Positions 36,144 through 44,891 are shown, numbered from the stretch's first letter. The stretch is 64,000 nt of DNA from Promineifilum sp. (GCA_017983515.1 JAGOBF010000016.1:1-64000); one strand, 5' to 3'. Notes: generated by a model from the letters alone, not told the origin. A program made the numbers and translations.

Positions 36144-36857
36144 TCAATTCGGGGCGAATTGATAGCCGATGCCCCGCTGCGACAGGATGTACTTGGGTTG
36201 CTCCGGAAGTTGTTCGATCTTGCGGCGCAGACGATGGACGTAGACGCGCAGACGATCTTCATAGACCGTTTCCATGGGCCAAAGTCGCCGCAGGATGAAA
36301 TCGGCCGTCACCGTTTGCCCGGCATGTCGCATCAGGATATAGAGAAGCTTGGTTTCCGTGGGTGTCAGCGCGATCTCTCGCCCGTTGACATAGGCCTTCT
36401 GATTGGGAAAACTAACCGTCAGGAATTTATCTACGACCGTATCCGTGCTTAGCGTGTAGGCAAAGTCACCGATTCGCCGCAGAACGCGCCGCACCCGGGC
36501 GACCATCTCCGCCGGATTGAACGGCTTGGTGATGTAATCCTCGGCAAACCGGTCGATGGATTGAATGATCGTATCATCTTCATCCACGGCGGTTAACATG
36601 ATGATCGGCAGATCGGAATAGGTCAAAACCGAGTCGCAGAACTCCAGGCCGTTCATCCCGTAGGGCATGTGGATGTCAACGAGGGCGAGATGGGGCAGAC
36701 CGAAGCGCTGGATGTTGTCGAGTCCTTCCTCGGCCGAGGACGCAGTCGAGACCTGGAAACCGGATTTTTGCAATGCGGTAGCCACCAGGCGCTGCATTGA
36801 ATAGTTATCATCCAGGACAAGAATTCGGAAAGAACTGGGTTCAGGGATGGAGTTCAT
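36144..36857 (-). CDS. OmpR-family response regulator
   Basis: About 237 residues. Receiver domain: FRILVLDDN (acidic pocket), LALVDIHMPYGM (phosphoacceptor Asp), IIMLTAVDEDD (Thr) and YITKPFNPAEM (Lys). C-terminal winged helix: LTPTETKLLYILMRHAGQTV, RLWPMETVYEDRLRVYVHRLRRKIE, ILSQRGIGYQF. No cognate sensor kinase adjoins it. The ATG at 36857 (MNSIPEPSSF) is used; in-frame starts at 36893 and 36941 would only add basic residues. Ends 6 bp from the convergent coiled-coil gene. Confidence 0.93.
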   Translation of the reverse strand: MNSIPEPSSFRILVLDDNYSMQRLVATALQKSGFQVSTASSAEEGLDNIQRFGLPHLALVDIHMPYGMNGLEFCDSVLTYSDLPIIMLTAVDEDDTIIQSIDRFAEDYITKPFNPAEMVARVRRVLRRIGDFAYTLSTDTVVDKFLTVSFPNQKAYVNGREIALTPTETKLLYILMRHAGQTVTADFILRRLWPMETVYEDRLRVYVHRLRRKIEQLPEQPKYILSQRGIGYQFAPN

Positions 36858-37072
36858 ACCGCTAACACCAAATCTCCTGTTACGCCGGTTCATGACGACA
36901 GGCTCTACATGGTTTCGTACTTTGGTTAATTGGACAACCATTTTCGCACCGAGGCCAGCCTGGTCATTGACCAGCGAATAATGACCCTCATTCTATCTCC
37001 CGAATCCATTTTAGCAGAGGCGGCGTTTCGCCTCAAGCTAATTTCACGTCCTCTTCGCTACCTCACGGCCGA

Positions 37073-37100
37073 TTGACAAGCATGCCGACGTCGCTATAGT
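37073..37100 (+). promoter_or_regulatory. Predicted comEC promoter
   Basis: TTGACA (37073-37078), 16-bp spacer, TATAGT (37095-37100), 28 nt before the TTG start of comEC. Confidence 0.6.
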
Positions 37101-37127
37101 TACGAACACGCTCGCCAAGAGACTCGT

Positions 37128-39602
37128 TTGCGGGAGACATCTTCTTCGCGGACAACGGCAATGAGTGGCTCTCCAATCATCGCGACCGAACTGGCCCCGT
37201 CATCAACCATCGACTCTCGATATTTTCTGGCGCCGGTTGGCGGCACGGGCTGGCTGATGGGCATCTGGTTGGCGAGCGCCACCACCCTGGACTCTCTCGT
37301 GTGGTTCGGCCTGACGGTGCCCCTGTTGGTGGCGGCGGCGTGGCTGTGGCGGCGCGGCCGGGTGGGGTTGGCGATGGCCTTCGGGGCGGCCGTGGCGCTG
37401 GGAGCGGGACGCTACGCCCTTGCCCAACCGCCGCTTGAACCGGGCCACATTCATTATTATAACGGAGCCAGGGACGTCAAAATCGCCGGTCTCGTGGTTG
37501 AGGAGCCGGCCGTCCACGACACGCACACCCAACTTTTGGTGGCCGTTCGCGAGATCACCCTCGACGGATCGCCGCATCCCGTCAGGGGTACGATTCAAGT
37601 TGAGACAGGACGATACCCGATCATCTCCTATGGAACGGCGGTCAGCCTGGTGGGCGACGTCTCCGCGCCTATCGCCTTGGGCAGCCCGGGTTATGCCACC
37701 TATCTTGAGCGCCACGGCGTTCTGAGCGTGATGGATTTTCCCCGGATTGATGTGAAAGCGGAAGGGGGCGGCTCGGCCGTTTATCGCTGGCTGTTGCGGG
37801 TTAAGGCCCGCAGCCGTGGGGTCATCGCCGCCTCGTTGCCCGAGCCCCATGCCGCCTTGTTGACGGGCATCCTGCTGGGTGATGACAGCGGCATCCCTCG
37901 CCAACTGGAGCAGGACTTCCGGGAGACAGGCACGACCCACATCATCGCCATCTCGGGCTTCAACATCGCCATTATTATCGCCCTGCTGGACTCCCTGACC
38001 GCGCCGTTGTTGCCGCGCCGCACGGCGGCCGTCCTGATCATGGTATTCATCGGCCTCTACGCCGTGCTCGTCGGCGCTAGCGGGTCAGTCGTGCGAGCGT
38101 CGATCATGGGCATCACTTATCTGGTCGGCCGCCGTCTATTGGGCCGGCCGACTGTGGCCGTGGCCGGCCTCTTCACGGCTGCCTTCCTGATGACGGCAGC
38201 CCGGCCGGATACCCTCTGGGACGTTGGCTTTCAACTGAGCTTTGCCGCGACGTTGGGCCTGATGCTCTATGCCGGCCCCTGGACGCGCCGGTTGGATCGC
38301 GGGGCCGGGCTGGTTTTCGCGCCCCAAGTGCGAGGCAGGGTGGTGGGAGTCGTGGCCGACGTGCTGGTAGTCACGCTGGCCGCACAGGTGCTGACGCTGC
38401 CGCTGATCCTGTTTCATTTTGGCCGTCTGTCGCTGGCCAGCTTGCCGGCCAACTTCCTCGTGTTGCCGGCGCAGCCGGCTGTCATGGCGACGGGCGGGTT
38501 GACGATGCTGCTAGGGTCGGCGCTGCCGTTCGTCGGCCAGGTGGCCGGCTGGGTGGCCTGGCTGTTCCTCAACTATACCATCGCCGTCATTCGCTTGCTG
38601 GCGTTGATGCCGGCCGCCTCCTTGCCGCTGCCGCTCTCCGCGGCCGGATTAGTCGCGACGTACCTTCTCATAGCCATCGTCACGCTGTTACCGGCCCTCC
38701 GCAAGGAAGGGCAATCGCCCGGCGTTGTGATCCAGCGGGCTCCGACGGCACTAGTGCGGGCGGTGGCCAGCGTGGCTGTGCTGGCCCTGCTATTGCTCGC
38801 CTGGAACGACAACCGCCCGGACGGTCGGCTGCGCGTCGCCTTTCTCGACGTTGGGCAGGGCGATGCTATCTTCATCCAGACGCCCACCGGCCGCCAGGTG
38901 CTCGTCGACGGCGGCCGCTATCCCAGCGTTACCCTGGACGAACTGGGGCGGCAAATGCCGTTCTGGGACAGGTCAATCGACATCGTGATCGCCACCCATC
39001 CCGATGATGACCACGTCGCCGGGTTGGTGGACGTGATGCAGCGCTATGAAGTGTCGGGGCTGATCACCAACGGCGCGGGCCAGGAGGCGGAAACCACCTA
39101 CGCCGAATTGCTGGAAGTGGCCGCAGAGCGTGGCGCGGCCGTCCATGCGGCGCAGGTGGGCGAAGTGATCGCCCTCGACGAGGGCGTGCAACTGGAGATC
39201 CTCCACGCCGGGCCGGTGGGGGCGGGCGACGATCGCAACGACGCCTCAGTCGTCGGCCTGCTGACGTATGGCCGGCTCTCCGTGCTGTTAACCGGCGACG
39301 CGGAAGAGGCGGCTGAGGCGGCCATGCTGCAAAGGGGCGTCCTGCACGATATCGTCGTCCTGAAAGCCGGCCACCACGGCGCGAACACATCCAGCGGCGC
39401 GCCGTTTCTGGCGGCCATCTCGCCGCAGATCGTCATCATCTCGGCCGGCGCGGACAACAGCTACGGCCATCCGGCCCCGGCCATGCTGGCCCGGGCGGCG
39501 GCCGTTGGCGCGGCCGTTTTGCGCACGGATGATATGGGGACGATCGAGGTAGTTAGCGATGGGCAGCGGATGTGGTGGGAGGTGGAGAGGGCGGGGGACT
39601 AG
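37128..39602 (+). CDS. comEC: ComEC/Rec2 DNA-uptake channel
   Basis: 824 residues. N-terminal TM helices and soluble OB-like DUF4131 region (about 100-200), the competence channel domain (LTGILLGDDSGIPRQLEQDF..THIIAISGFNIAIIIALLDSL and following helices), and a C-terminal metallo-beta-lactamase domain with DVGQGDAIFIQTP, THPDDDHVAGL, LLTGDAEEAAE and KAGHHGANTSS. It carries single-stranded DNA through the membrane; the MBL domain may degrade the other strand. TTG start with an AAGAGA upstream, or ATG 37161 without clear SD. Parts of a second, broken copy follow at 39.66, 42.13 and 43.20 kb. Confidence 0.94.
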   Translation: MRETSSSRTTAMSGSPIIATELAPSSTIDSRYFLAPVGGTGWLMGIWLASATTLDSLVWFGLTVPLLVAAAWLWRRGRVGLAMAFGAAVALGAGRYALAQPPLEPGHIHYYNGARDVKIAGLVVEEPAVHDTHTQLLVAVREITLDGSPHPVRGTIQVETGRYPIISYGTAVSLVGDVSAPIALGSPGYATYLERHGVLSVMDFPRIDVKAEGGGSAVYRWLLRVKARSRGVIAASLPEPHAALLTGILLGDDSGIPRQLEQDFRETGTTHIIAISGFNIAIIIALLDSLTAPLLPRRTAAVLIMVFIGLYAVLVGASGSVVRASIMGITYLVGRRLLGRPTVAVAGLFTAAFLMTAARPDTLWDVGFQLSFAATLGLMLYAGPWTRRLDRGAGLVFAPQVRGRVVGVVADVLVVTLAAQVLTLPLILFHFGRLSLASLPANFLVLPAQPAVMATGGLTMLLGSALPFVGQVAGWVAWLFLNYTIAVIRLLALMPAASLPLPLSAAGLVATYLLIAIVTLLPALRKEGQSPGVVIQRAPTALVRAVASVAVLALLLLAWNDNRPDGRLRVAFLDVGQGDAIFIQTPTGRQVLVDGGRYPSVTLDELGRQMPFWDRSIDIVIATHPDDDHVAGLVDVMQRYEVSGLITNGAGQEAETTYAELLEVAAERGAAVHAAQVGEVIALDEGVQLEILHAGPVGAGDDRNDASVVGLLTYGRLSVLLTGDAEEAAEAAMLQRGVLHDIVVLKAGHHGANTSSGAPFLAAISPQIVIISAGADNSYGHPAPAMLARAAAVGAAVLRTDDMGTIEVVSDGQRMWWEVERAGD

Positions 39603-39655
39603 AGGTGCCATAGGGACGGCATCTCGGCCGGTTGGTTCAAGAGACGATTGGCACG

Positions 39656-39774
39656 CGTCATCCTGCTGGGTTATGACAGCGGTATGCCGCGCGAACTTAG
39701 CCAGGATTTTCGCGAGACGGGCATGACTCATGTCATCGCCATCTCGAGATATATCAGAGCTATGATTATCAATC
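39656..39774 (+). pseudogene. comEC-like fragment 1
   Basis: Translates in one frame to ILLGYDSGMPRELSQDFRET, then GMTHVIAIS, aligning with ILLGDDSGIPRQLEQDFRET in comEC (DNA about 37867-37970). By eye, DNA identity is about 75-80%, with many synonymous changes, so it derives from a diverged comEC paralogue. Similarity fades after RAMIIN, where the channel domain should continue. The rest of the 39603-39909 gap holds nothing else recognised. Confidence 0.8.
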
Positions 39775-39909
39775 GTGACCGATGGCTGTCGTGCTATTGA
39801 CCAGGCGATGCTTTGACACGACAATTCTACTTATGATTGGTGCTATTTTGGGGATGGTTACCGTATCCGGCAACGTCGGTTTACGCACTTCGGCGCTCTA
39901 ATATCAACC

Positions 39910-40749
39910 GTGAGCGACAACAAAAAGCTGGACTACTATTTGGCCGCGTGGAATCTTTCGAACCCACAGCTTCTCACGCAGACGATGACCAGTCACATCT
40001 ACACCGTCACGCACGACACCGAGACAGTTATCCTAAAACTCCTGTCCCCGTCTGAGACAGTGGAGCAAAGTGGCGCGGTGGCGCTGCGCTATTTTGACGG
40101 TCGGGGAGCGGTGCGTATATTATGTTACGACGAAGGCGCGCACCTGCTGGAATACGCCGCAGGTGACGAACTTGTAGTGCTGGTCAATCGTGGTGAGGAC
40201 GAAAACGCCACGCGAATTATCGCGCAGCTGATGGAGCAACTTCACAGCGTCCCTCAGGAAGCCCCACGCGACGGTTTGTTTATGCTTGATCGCTGGTTTA
40301 GGGCGTTGTTCGACAAAGCTGCGGTGGACAAGCAAATGGGCATCGAGTCTGTCTTTGTGCGGAGTGCCTCTCTCGCCGAGAGGTTGCTCTCTGACCAGGG
40401 CGACATTCGAGTGCTGCACGGTGACATCCATCACTATAATATCCGGCAGTCATCGCGCGGCTGGCTTGCCTTTGACCCGAAAGGTCTCGTGGGGGAGCGC
40501 ACCTATGACTGTGCAAACACGCTCTGCAACCCGGTGATACCCGAACTTGTCCACAACGAAACTCGCCTACTGGCCAATGCAGCAATTCTGGCGGAAAGAC
40601 TCTGTCTCGACCCGTGGCGCGTACTGGCGTTCACTTATGCATATGCCTGCCTTAACGCAAGTTGGTGGCTCGAACTTGGTGGCAGCGATATCGTCAAGTG
40701 GGCACTCAACGTTGCGGCGATCATTGAACCACACCTTGAGTTAACGTGA
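39910..40749 (+). CDS. APH(6)/hydroxyurea-type phosphotransferase
   Basis: 279 residues, kinase fold of the APH(6) streptomycin/hydroxyurea phosphotransferase family. VLHGDIHHYNIRQSSRGWLA is the catalytic loop (Asp, Asn), and FDPKGLVGERTYDCANTLCNP carries the Mg-binding Asp and the DPKG(L)xGE signature of that family. N-terminal lobe has VILKLLSPSE (Lys). GTG start without visible SD. It lies inside the broken second comEC region, directly before an ISL3 transposase remnant, and is less GC-rich than its neighbours, consistent with acquisition. Antibiotic target unknown. Confidence 0.82.
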   Translation: MSDNKKLDYYLAAWNLSNPQLLTQTMTSHIYTVTHDTETVILKLLSPSETVEQSGAVALRYFDGRGAVRILCYDEGAHLLEYAAGDELVVLVNRGEDENATRIIAQLMEQLHSVPQEAPRDGLFMLDRWFRALFDKAAVDKQMGIESVFVRSASLAERLLSDQGDIRVLHGDIHHYNIRQSSRGWLAFDPKGLVGERTYDCANTLCNPVIPELVHNETRLLANAAILAERLCLDPWRVLAFTYAYACLNASWWLELGGSDIVKWALNVAAIIEPHLELT

Positions 40750-40767
40750 ATGGACAGACCTGGACAC

Positions 40768-40923
40768 AAGACATGTCACGCCGCTGTGGAGGCTGCTCTA
40801 GCTACCAGCTGGAGCAACGGCCAAACTGAAGGGCAAATTAATCGATTGAAGTTATTGAAGCGACAAATGTATGGCAGGGCGAACCTGGATCTTCTACCCC
40901 AACGTACCCTATTTCATGCATGA
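40768..40923 (+). mobile_element. 3' remnant of an ISL3-family transposase
   Basis: One frame reads ...AAVEAALATSWSNGQTEG, then QINRLKLLKRQMYGRAN, LDLLPQRTLFHA and stop. This is the highly conserved C-terminus of ISL3-family DDE transposases, with the catalytic Glu in NGQTEG. Only about 50 codons remain; the N-terminal part is gone. A GAAGAGCC-type sequence at about 40940-40947 could be the right end of the element, as ISL3 ends often read GGCTCTTC. No opposite end was found. Confidence 0.85.
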
Positions 40924-41408
40924 AACTACAGAGATTGATGAAGAGCCCCGAAACTGCTCCATCTGCTGTGTTAAGATTTGGCAGATAGAAAGAGTTCTCA
41001 GATACTAAGCAACCGCCCCTCGAGTCGGAAATAAACATCCATTTTGGATTGTAATTTAGGGCTGCAACATCGCTGCGCTGAACGCCCGGTAGACGCTGGA
41101 GACGAGGCCCATCAACGTGGCCAAGAGGAGGTCTATCTGGAGCGGCCCATTCATCCAAGCCATTATCTAGCTTAGACACCGGGACGGTTTCCTTATTGGC
41201 AGGTGCTGGCGACGGTGTTTGTGTTTGTGGTCTATAAGGGAAGATGTTGATCAATACGATTTTGTTTCCTGGAAGATGAGGGATATCATGCGAGAGGGAG
41301 ACAGCGTTAAGATAAGTATGAAATCAACTGCGGATTAGGCAGCTATCGAATCTTCGCGGATGATTGTTGTACGATGAAAAGCAATTCCAATTGACCAAGG
41401 AGAAATCA
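40924..41408. other. Gene-poor stretch between ISL3 remnant and DHFR-like gene
   Basis: 485 bp of lower GC. A minus-strand open frame covers most of it (40838-41254) but starts with TTG, has no Shine-Dalgarno or family resemblance and runs into the transposase remnant, so it is not called as a gene. AAGGAGA at about 41397 belongs to the next gene. Confidence 0.5.
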
Positions 41409-41987
41409 ATGGGAAAAGTTATCTATGACATCAGTATGTCCCTGGATGGTTTCATTACCGCTGCCAACGTTCGCCCAGAGGCAGGCTTGGGGGATGGCGG
41501 TGAGCGATTACACGAATGGGCATTTAACAGCGCAGACCCGCGCAACCACGAACTGCTGGCAAAGGGGGCGAGCCTGGGTGCGATTATTACTGGCCGACAT
41601 AATTATGAGCTTTCAATACCTTATTGGGGAGCCGACGGACCAACCGGTCCTGCTCGGATACCAACGGTAGTCGTTTCGCACAGGATACCGCAGGACATCC
41701 CCGAGGGTGGGGTATACCGTTTCGCGAATGGGATTGAAGCCGCGCTGGAAACGGCGAAAAAAGCAGCGGGCGATAAGGAGGTAGCTATCATGGGCGGCGC
41801 GAACATCGCGAAACAATTCCTCAAGCTTGGCCTCGTTGACGAAATCTCGATTCATCTCGTCCCTGTGCTGTTCGGCAGTGGTATACAGTTGTTCGGAGAT
41901 CTGGAAAGCGAGCACATCGCGCTTGAATCGGTCGAAGTGATCGATACAAAGGAGGCGATCCACCTGCGCTTCCGCGTTCTGAAGTGA
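41409..41987 (+). CDS. Dihydrofolate-reductase-like / RibD C-terminal domain protein
   Basis: 192 residues, single RibD_C/DHFR-fold domain. MGKVIYDISMSLDGFITAAN start, GRHNYELS, VVVSHRIP, and the NADPH-binding IMGGANIAKQFLKLGLVDEI are typical of the stand-alone 'dihydrofolate reductase family protein' group (YwjB/YyaP-like). True DHFR activity is not implied; substrate unknown. AAGGAGA lies 6 nt before the ATG. Sits in the broken second comEC region with a mobile-element remnant upstream, so horizontal gain is plausible. Confidence 0.88.
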   Translation: MGKVIYDISMSLDGFITAANVRPEAGLGDGGERLHEWAFNSADPRNHELLAKGASLGAIITGRHNYELSIPYWGADGPTGPARIPTVVVSHRIPQDIPEGGVYRFANGIEAALETAKKAAGDKEVAIMGGANIAKQFLKLGLVDEISIHLVPVLFGSGIQLFGDLESEHIALESVEVIDTKEAIHLRFRVLK

Positions 41988-42131
41988 CCATGAAACCTTC
42001 CCCAATTGAGTACCACGCATTACTAGATTGCATGACGGGAAATTCATTGATACCCATACCGTTGCTACTCTCACTAAAGCATCCCAATAACCCGAAACCT
42101 CACATCCCGTTTGCTTTGCAATCTAGGGCCT

Positions 42132-42302
42132 CAACATCGCCATCAACATCGCCCTGCCGGACTCCCTGACCACGCCGTTGTTGCCGCGCCGCACGGCGGC
42201 CGTCCTGATCATGGTATTCATCGGCCTCTATGCCCTGCTCGTCGGCGCTGGCGCGTCGGTCGTGCGAGTAAGGTAACCCCCCCATCTGGGCCGGCCGATG
42301 TC
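42132..42302 (+). pseudogene. comEC-like fragment 2
   Basis: 42132-42268 aligns without gaps to comEC 37961-38097, with about 10 mismatches in 137 bases by eye. It covers the helices after the ISGFNIAII motif (NIAINIALPDSL, LLPRRTAAVLIMVFIGLYA). After GTGCGAG the frame meets a stop, and a short match (CTGGGCCGGCCGA) reappears past a deletion. It resumes just where fragment 1 ends, so the two look like one interrupted gene. The flanks 41988-42131 and 42303-42362 hold nothing recognised. Confidence 0.9.
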
Positions 42303-42362
42303 CTGTCCGCACAGCAGACAGCTACAGTTTTTAGGAAGATAGATCAAATAAGCCAGTCAGCT

Positions 42363-43049
42363 TCAAGCTTCTTCGCCGGTCAGGTCCTTGTCTTCCATTT
42401 CCCAGGCATGGTCCAGGGTGTGAAAGGCGGTGTGCCGAATCAGATAGCGGAGCGGCCACTTCGCCCTCGTGCCGGCCCACTTGCCCTGTGAGTGGTAGTC
42501 CTGTATCGCGTGGCAATAGGCATCGCGATACGCTTTCAGCTCCTCGTCGGTCAGCATCACGTCGTCGGGGGTGAGCACACCGACCCCCTTCGCCCAATCC
42601 TGCTCCGCGGCCAACGTATGGCGGACGATGCGGTCTCGATCTCGCCCTCCCCCTCGCGGGCCCTTCCGCAACTCAGCCGACACCCGCCCGCGCACATCGT
42701 CGAAAAACGCCCAGCAGGCCCGCATCAGCATCAACTCGCGCTCCAATTCGTCACCCGACATGTCTTGCCGGTCAATGCTCGAAAACGCGAACGAGATGCC
42801 CCAGAAATCAGTTGAGCCCGTTCCCGGATACTGCTCAACCACGTCGACGTTCCCAATGGTGTCGAACTCCGCTTCCATTCCAGCCAGCTTGGCCACCTGT
42901 GAATATCGTGGAATATAGGCACGCAGCTTTTCGATTGCCTGTTCCCCCGTCTTCGCCCCGCGCGCGAGGCCAGGCCAATCAGGCGCCACCGCCACCACCT
43001 TCTTGCCCTTTGGCCCGGTTTCTAAGGTCACCCGCAAACGATTAGTCAT
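42363..43049 (-). CDS. HicB-like / DinB-like two-domain protein
   Basis: About 228 residues from ATG 43049 (MTNRLRVTLETGPKGKKVV). The first 55 residues (VVAVAPDWPGLARGAKTGEQAIEKLRAYIP) have the HicB/UPF0150 pattern seen in antitoxins and small regulators. The remainder is helical with His residues spaced like DinB/YfiT metal enzymes (IVRHTLAAEQDW, YCHAIQDYHS, RHTAFHTLDHAWE). DinB-like proteins are usually thiol-dependent transferases or of unknown role. A longer frame to 43127 exists but has no better start. No toxin partner is adjacent. Function not assigned. Confidence 0.65.
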   Translation of the reverse strand: MTNRLRVTLETGPKGKKVVAVAPDWPGLARGAKTGEQAIEKLRAYIPRYSQVAKLAGMEAEFDTIGNVDVVEQYPGTGSTDFWGISFAFSSIDRQDMSGDELERELMLMRACWAFFDDVRGRVSAELRKGPRGGGRDRDRIVRHTLAAEQDWAKGVGVLTPDDVMLTDEELKAYRDAYCHAIQDYHSQGKWAGTRAKWPLRYLIRHTAFHTLDHAWEMEDKDLTGEEA

Positions 43050-43202
43050 AGAACCTCTAATCAGCAACTCCCGCGATCGTACACCCGAAATTGAGCGCAA
43101 TGCCTGCAATTGTATCCCCAAAGCCAACCATAGCCGATTTCCCCATTCCCCTACCCTTCCCTCCAGTCGGAAAACTACGTGCCGTTTGGTTTGTAATCAC
43201 GC

Positions 43203-43260
43203 CCGGCCGTGCGGGCGGGAGCCGTGGCCGTGGGTGCAGCGGTACTGCGCACGGATGAAC
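43203..43260 (+). pseudogene. comEC-like fragment 3 (3' end)
   Basis: One frame reads VRAGAVAVGAAVLRTDELGS, matching LARAAAVGAAVLRTDDMGT near the C-terminus of comEC (39482-39543). By eye DNA identity is about 70% over 58 bases, mostly third-position changes, so it is from the diverged copy. It lies about 900 bp past fragment 2, in the same orientation and order. The rest of the 43050-43385 gap shows nothing but this and the next gene's leader. Confidence 0.7.
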
Positions 43261-43385
43261 TGGGCTCAAACGATCCTTGACGCTGCTCCATCACGTAACC
43301 AACGGCCGCTGAGCGATAGCAAAGAGGAGTGGCAGACCTGCGATTCGCGGCTACAATCGGCCTCCATCATGCTTCAGGTGACTAT

Positions 43386-44891
43386 TTGAACTTGAAACCT
43401 CAACGCCCTTGGGCGCTTTCCTTTCTGTTGATTCTGCTGGTCGTTGCCGGATGCTCGCGAGCCAATGAAGCGCCGGGTGCGACGACCCTGGCAACGGCCA
43501 CGACGGCGAACGGGCCGGCTACGGCGGCGCCTTCTCCCAGGCCCTCGCCAACCGCCACTTTGACCCCCGAACCAACCCCCATTTCGCCATCAGTCACCAT
43601 CAGCGACCAGTCTCTGGATGAGAGCGGTATTCTGCGCGCCGAGCAAGTTGCCCTGCCGGCACCCGGTTGGTTAGTCATTTATCGCGTTGTGGACGGTGGG
43701 GCCGATGACGTCATCGGCCGCCTGCCGTTGGCCGCCGGTGTCCACGATCAGGTTGAAGTGACAGTCGATACGGAAATGGCGACCGAGCACCTCATAGGCG
43801 CGGTGCATATTGACGCCGGCACGGAGGGGGTGTTCGACTATCCGGGCGTCGACAGGCCCTTCCCCGGCGAGCCGGAAGCGGAATTCAGCGTCGAACTCTT
43901 GTTGCCGAAGCCACAGGTCGAAGTGACCGATCAAGCCATCGCCGAAGACGGGGTGATGCTCCTGGCCGCGGCCGAACTGCTCGAGCCGACCTGGGTGGTG
44001 ATTCACACGGACGTGGATGGTGAAATTGGAGCCGTCGTAGGCAGCCGGTTGTTTCCGGCCGGGGAATACGAGAATGAGCCGATCACGATCGACTGGCGGC
44101 GAGCCACACCCTTGCTGCACGTTGTCCTGCATGAGGACGAAGATGTGGCCGGCGTGCTGGATATTCCGGCCGGCGATATGCCCATCCTCACTGGCGGCCA
44201 GCCCATTGTCGCCGACTTCCGGGCCACTTTTCCGCCGGAAGTCCTGGTCTATGACCAGCCCATCATCGACGGCACGATCTCCATCGAGCGCGCCATTAGC
44301 GATGGGCCGGGCTATGTCGCGGTGTATAACGAGGTTGAAGGCCAGCCCGGGTTCATCATCGGCACGGCCGCGCTTGAGGATGGCCTTAACGAACAGATTC
44401 GCGTGACGCTGCTGAATGCAGCCATTACAACACAACTTTTCGCCCGTCTCCATCACGATACAGAGCCGGGCGATGCGTTCAATTTTCCCGGTCAGGATCC
44501 GCCTGTTCTCTTCAATAATCGCTTGCCGAACGCGTCTGCGTTTCGCACGGACAACGGCGCCCACGTTTTTGTCGGAGATCAACGCCTGACGGATGATGGG
44601 GCCGTCGCCATCGACGTCGTGATCAGCCCCGTGCCGGCCTGGGCGGCGGTCTACCAGGATGAAGACGGCGTGCCGGGCGCTCTGCTGGGTCAGACGTGGG
44701 TGCCTGCCGGGGTCAACCGGGATGTGGTCATCGAGCTGGATGGCCGTCCGGATGCGGGTACGCTCTATCTAGTCATGTATCAAGATCTCGGCGCGGTTGA
44801 GGAGTTCGAGGTGCCTGGGGCAGACGTCGAACTGAAAGACGGTGAGAATCGGTCGATCCGCGTCCCATTCACCCTGCTTCCCTCGCTATAA
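43386..44891 (+). CDS. Lipoprotein with four DUF7282-like repeats
   Basis: About 501 residues. Starting at the TTG at 43386, the N-terminus (NLKPQRPWALSFLLILLVVAGC) is a typical lipoprotein signal with lipobox VAGC; a GTG start 57 bp upstream would bury it. After a Pro/Thr/Ala linker there are four domains of about 110 residues, each with V.DQ....G.....R/E, PGW/TW VVI....GG, IG....LP.AG, and a D.PG(V/Q)D/.P segment. The pattern matches the DUF7282 type of extracellular beta domain known mainly from archaea. Probably a surface-attached structural protein. TACAAT at 43352-43357 may be its -10 box. Confidence 0.72.
   Translation: MNLKPQRPWALSFLLILLVVAGCSRANEAPGATTLATATTANGPATAAPSPRPSPTATLTPEPTPISPSVTISDQSLDESGILRAEQVALPAPGWLVIYRVVDGGADDVIGRLPLAAGVHDQVEVTVDTEMATEHLIGAVHIDAGTEGVFDYPGVDRPFPGEPEAEFSVELLLPKPQVEVTDQAIAEDGVMLLAAAELLEPTWVVIHTDVDGEIGAVVGSRLFPAGEYENEPITIDWRRATPLLHVVLHEDEDVAGVLDIPAGDMPILTGGQPIVADFRATFPPEVLVYDQPIIDGTISIERAISDGPGYVAVYNEVEGQPGFIIGTAALEDGLNEQIRVTLLNAAITTQLFARLHHDTEPGDAFNFPGQDPPVLFNNRLPNASAFRTDNGAHVFVGDQRLTDDGAVAIDVVISPVPAWAAVYQDEDGVPGALLGQTWVPAGVNRDVVIELDGRPDAGTLYLVMYQDLGAVEEFEVPGADVELKDGENRSIRVPFTLLPSL

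Noticed and set aside
39813..39837. TTGACA / TATGAT pair upstream of the APH-like gene
   Set aside because: Both boxes look good, but the spacer is only 13 bp, too short for a normal sigma-70 promoter.
40838..41254. Minus-strand 138-codon open frame
   Set aside because: Starts at TTG without Shine-Dalgarno, matches no family I know and overlaps the ISL3 transposase remnant on the other strand for about 86 bp. More likely a chance frame in the scar.
43329..43385. GTG start for the DUF7282-like lipoprotein
   Set aside because: Adds 19 polar residues before the signal peptide and would overlap the likely -10 box; the TTG at 43386 gives a normal lipoprotein signal.
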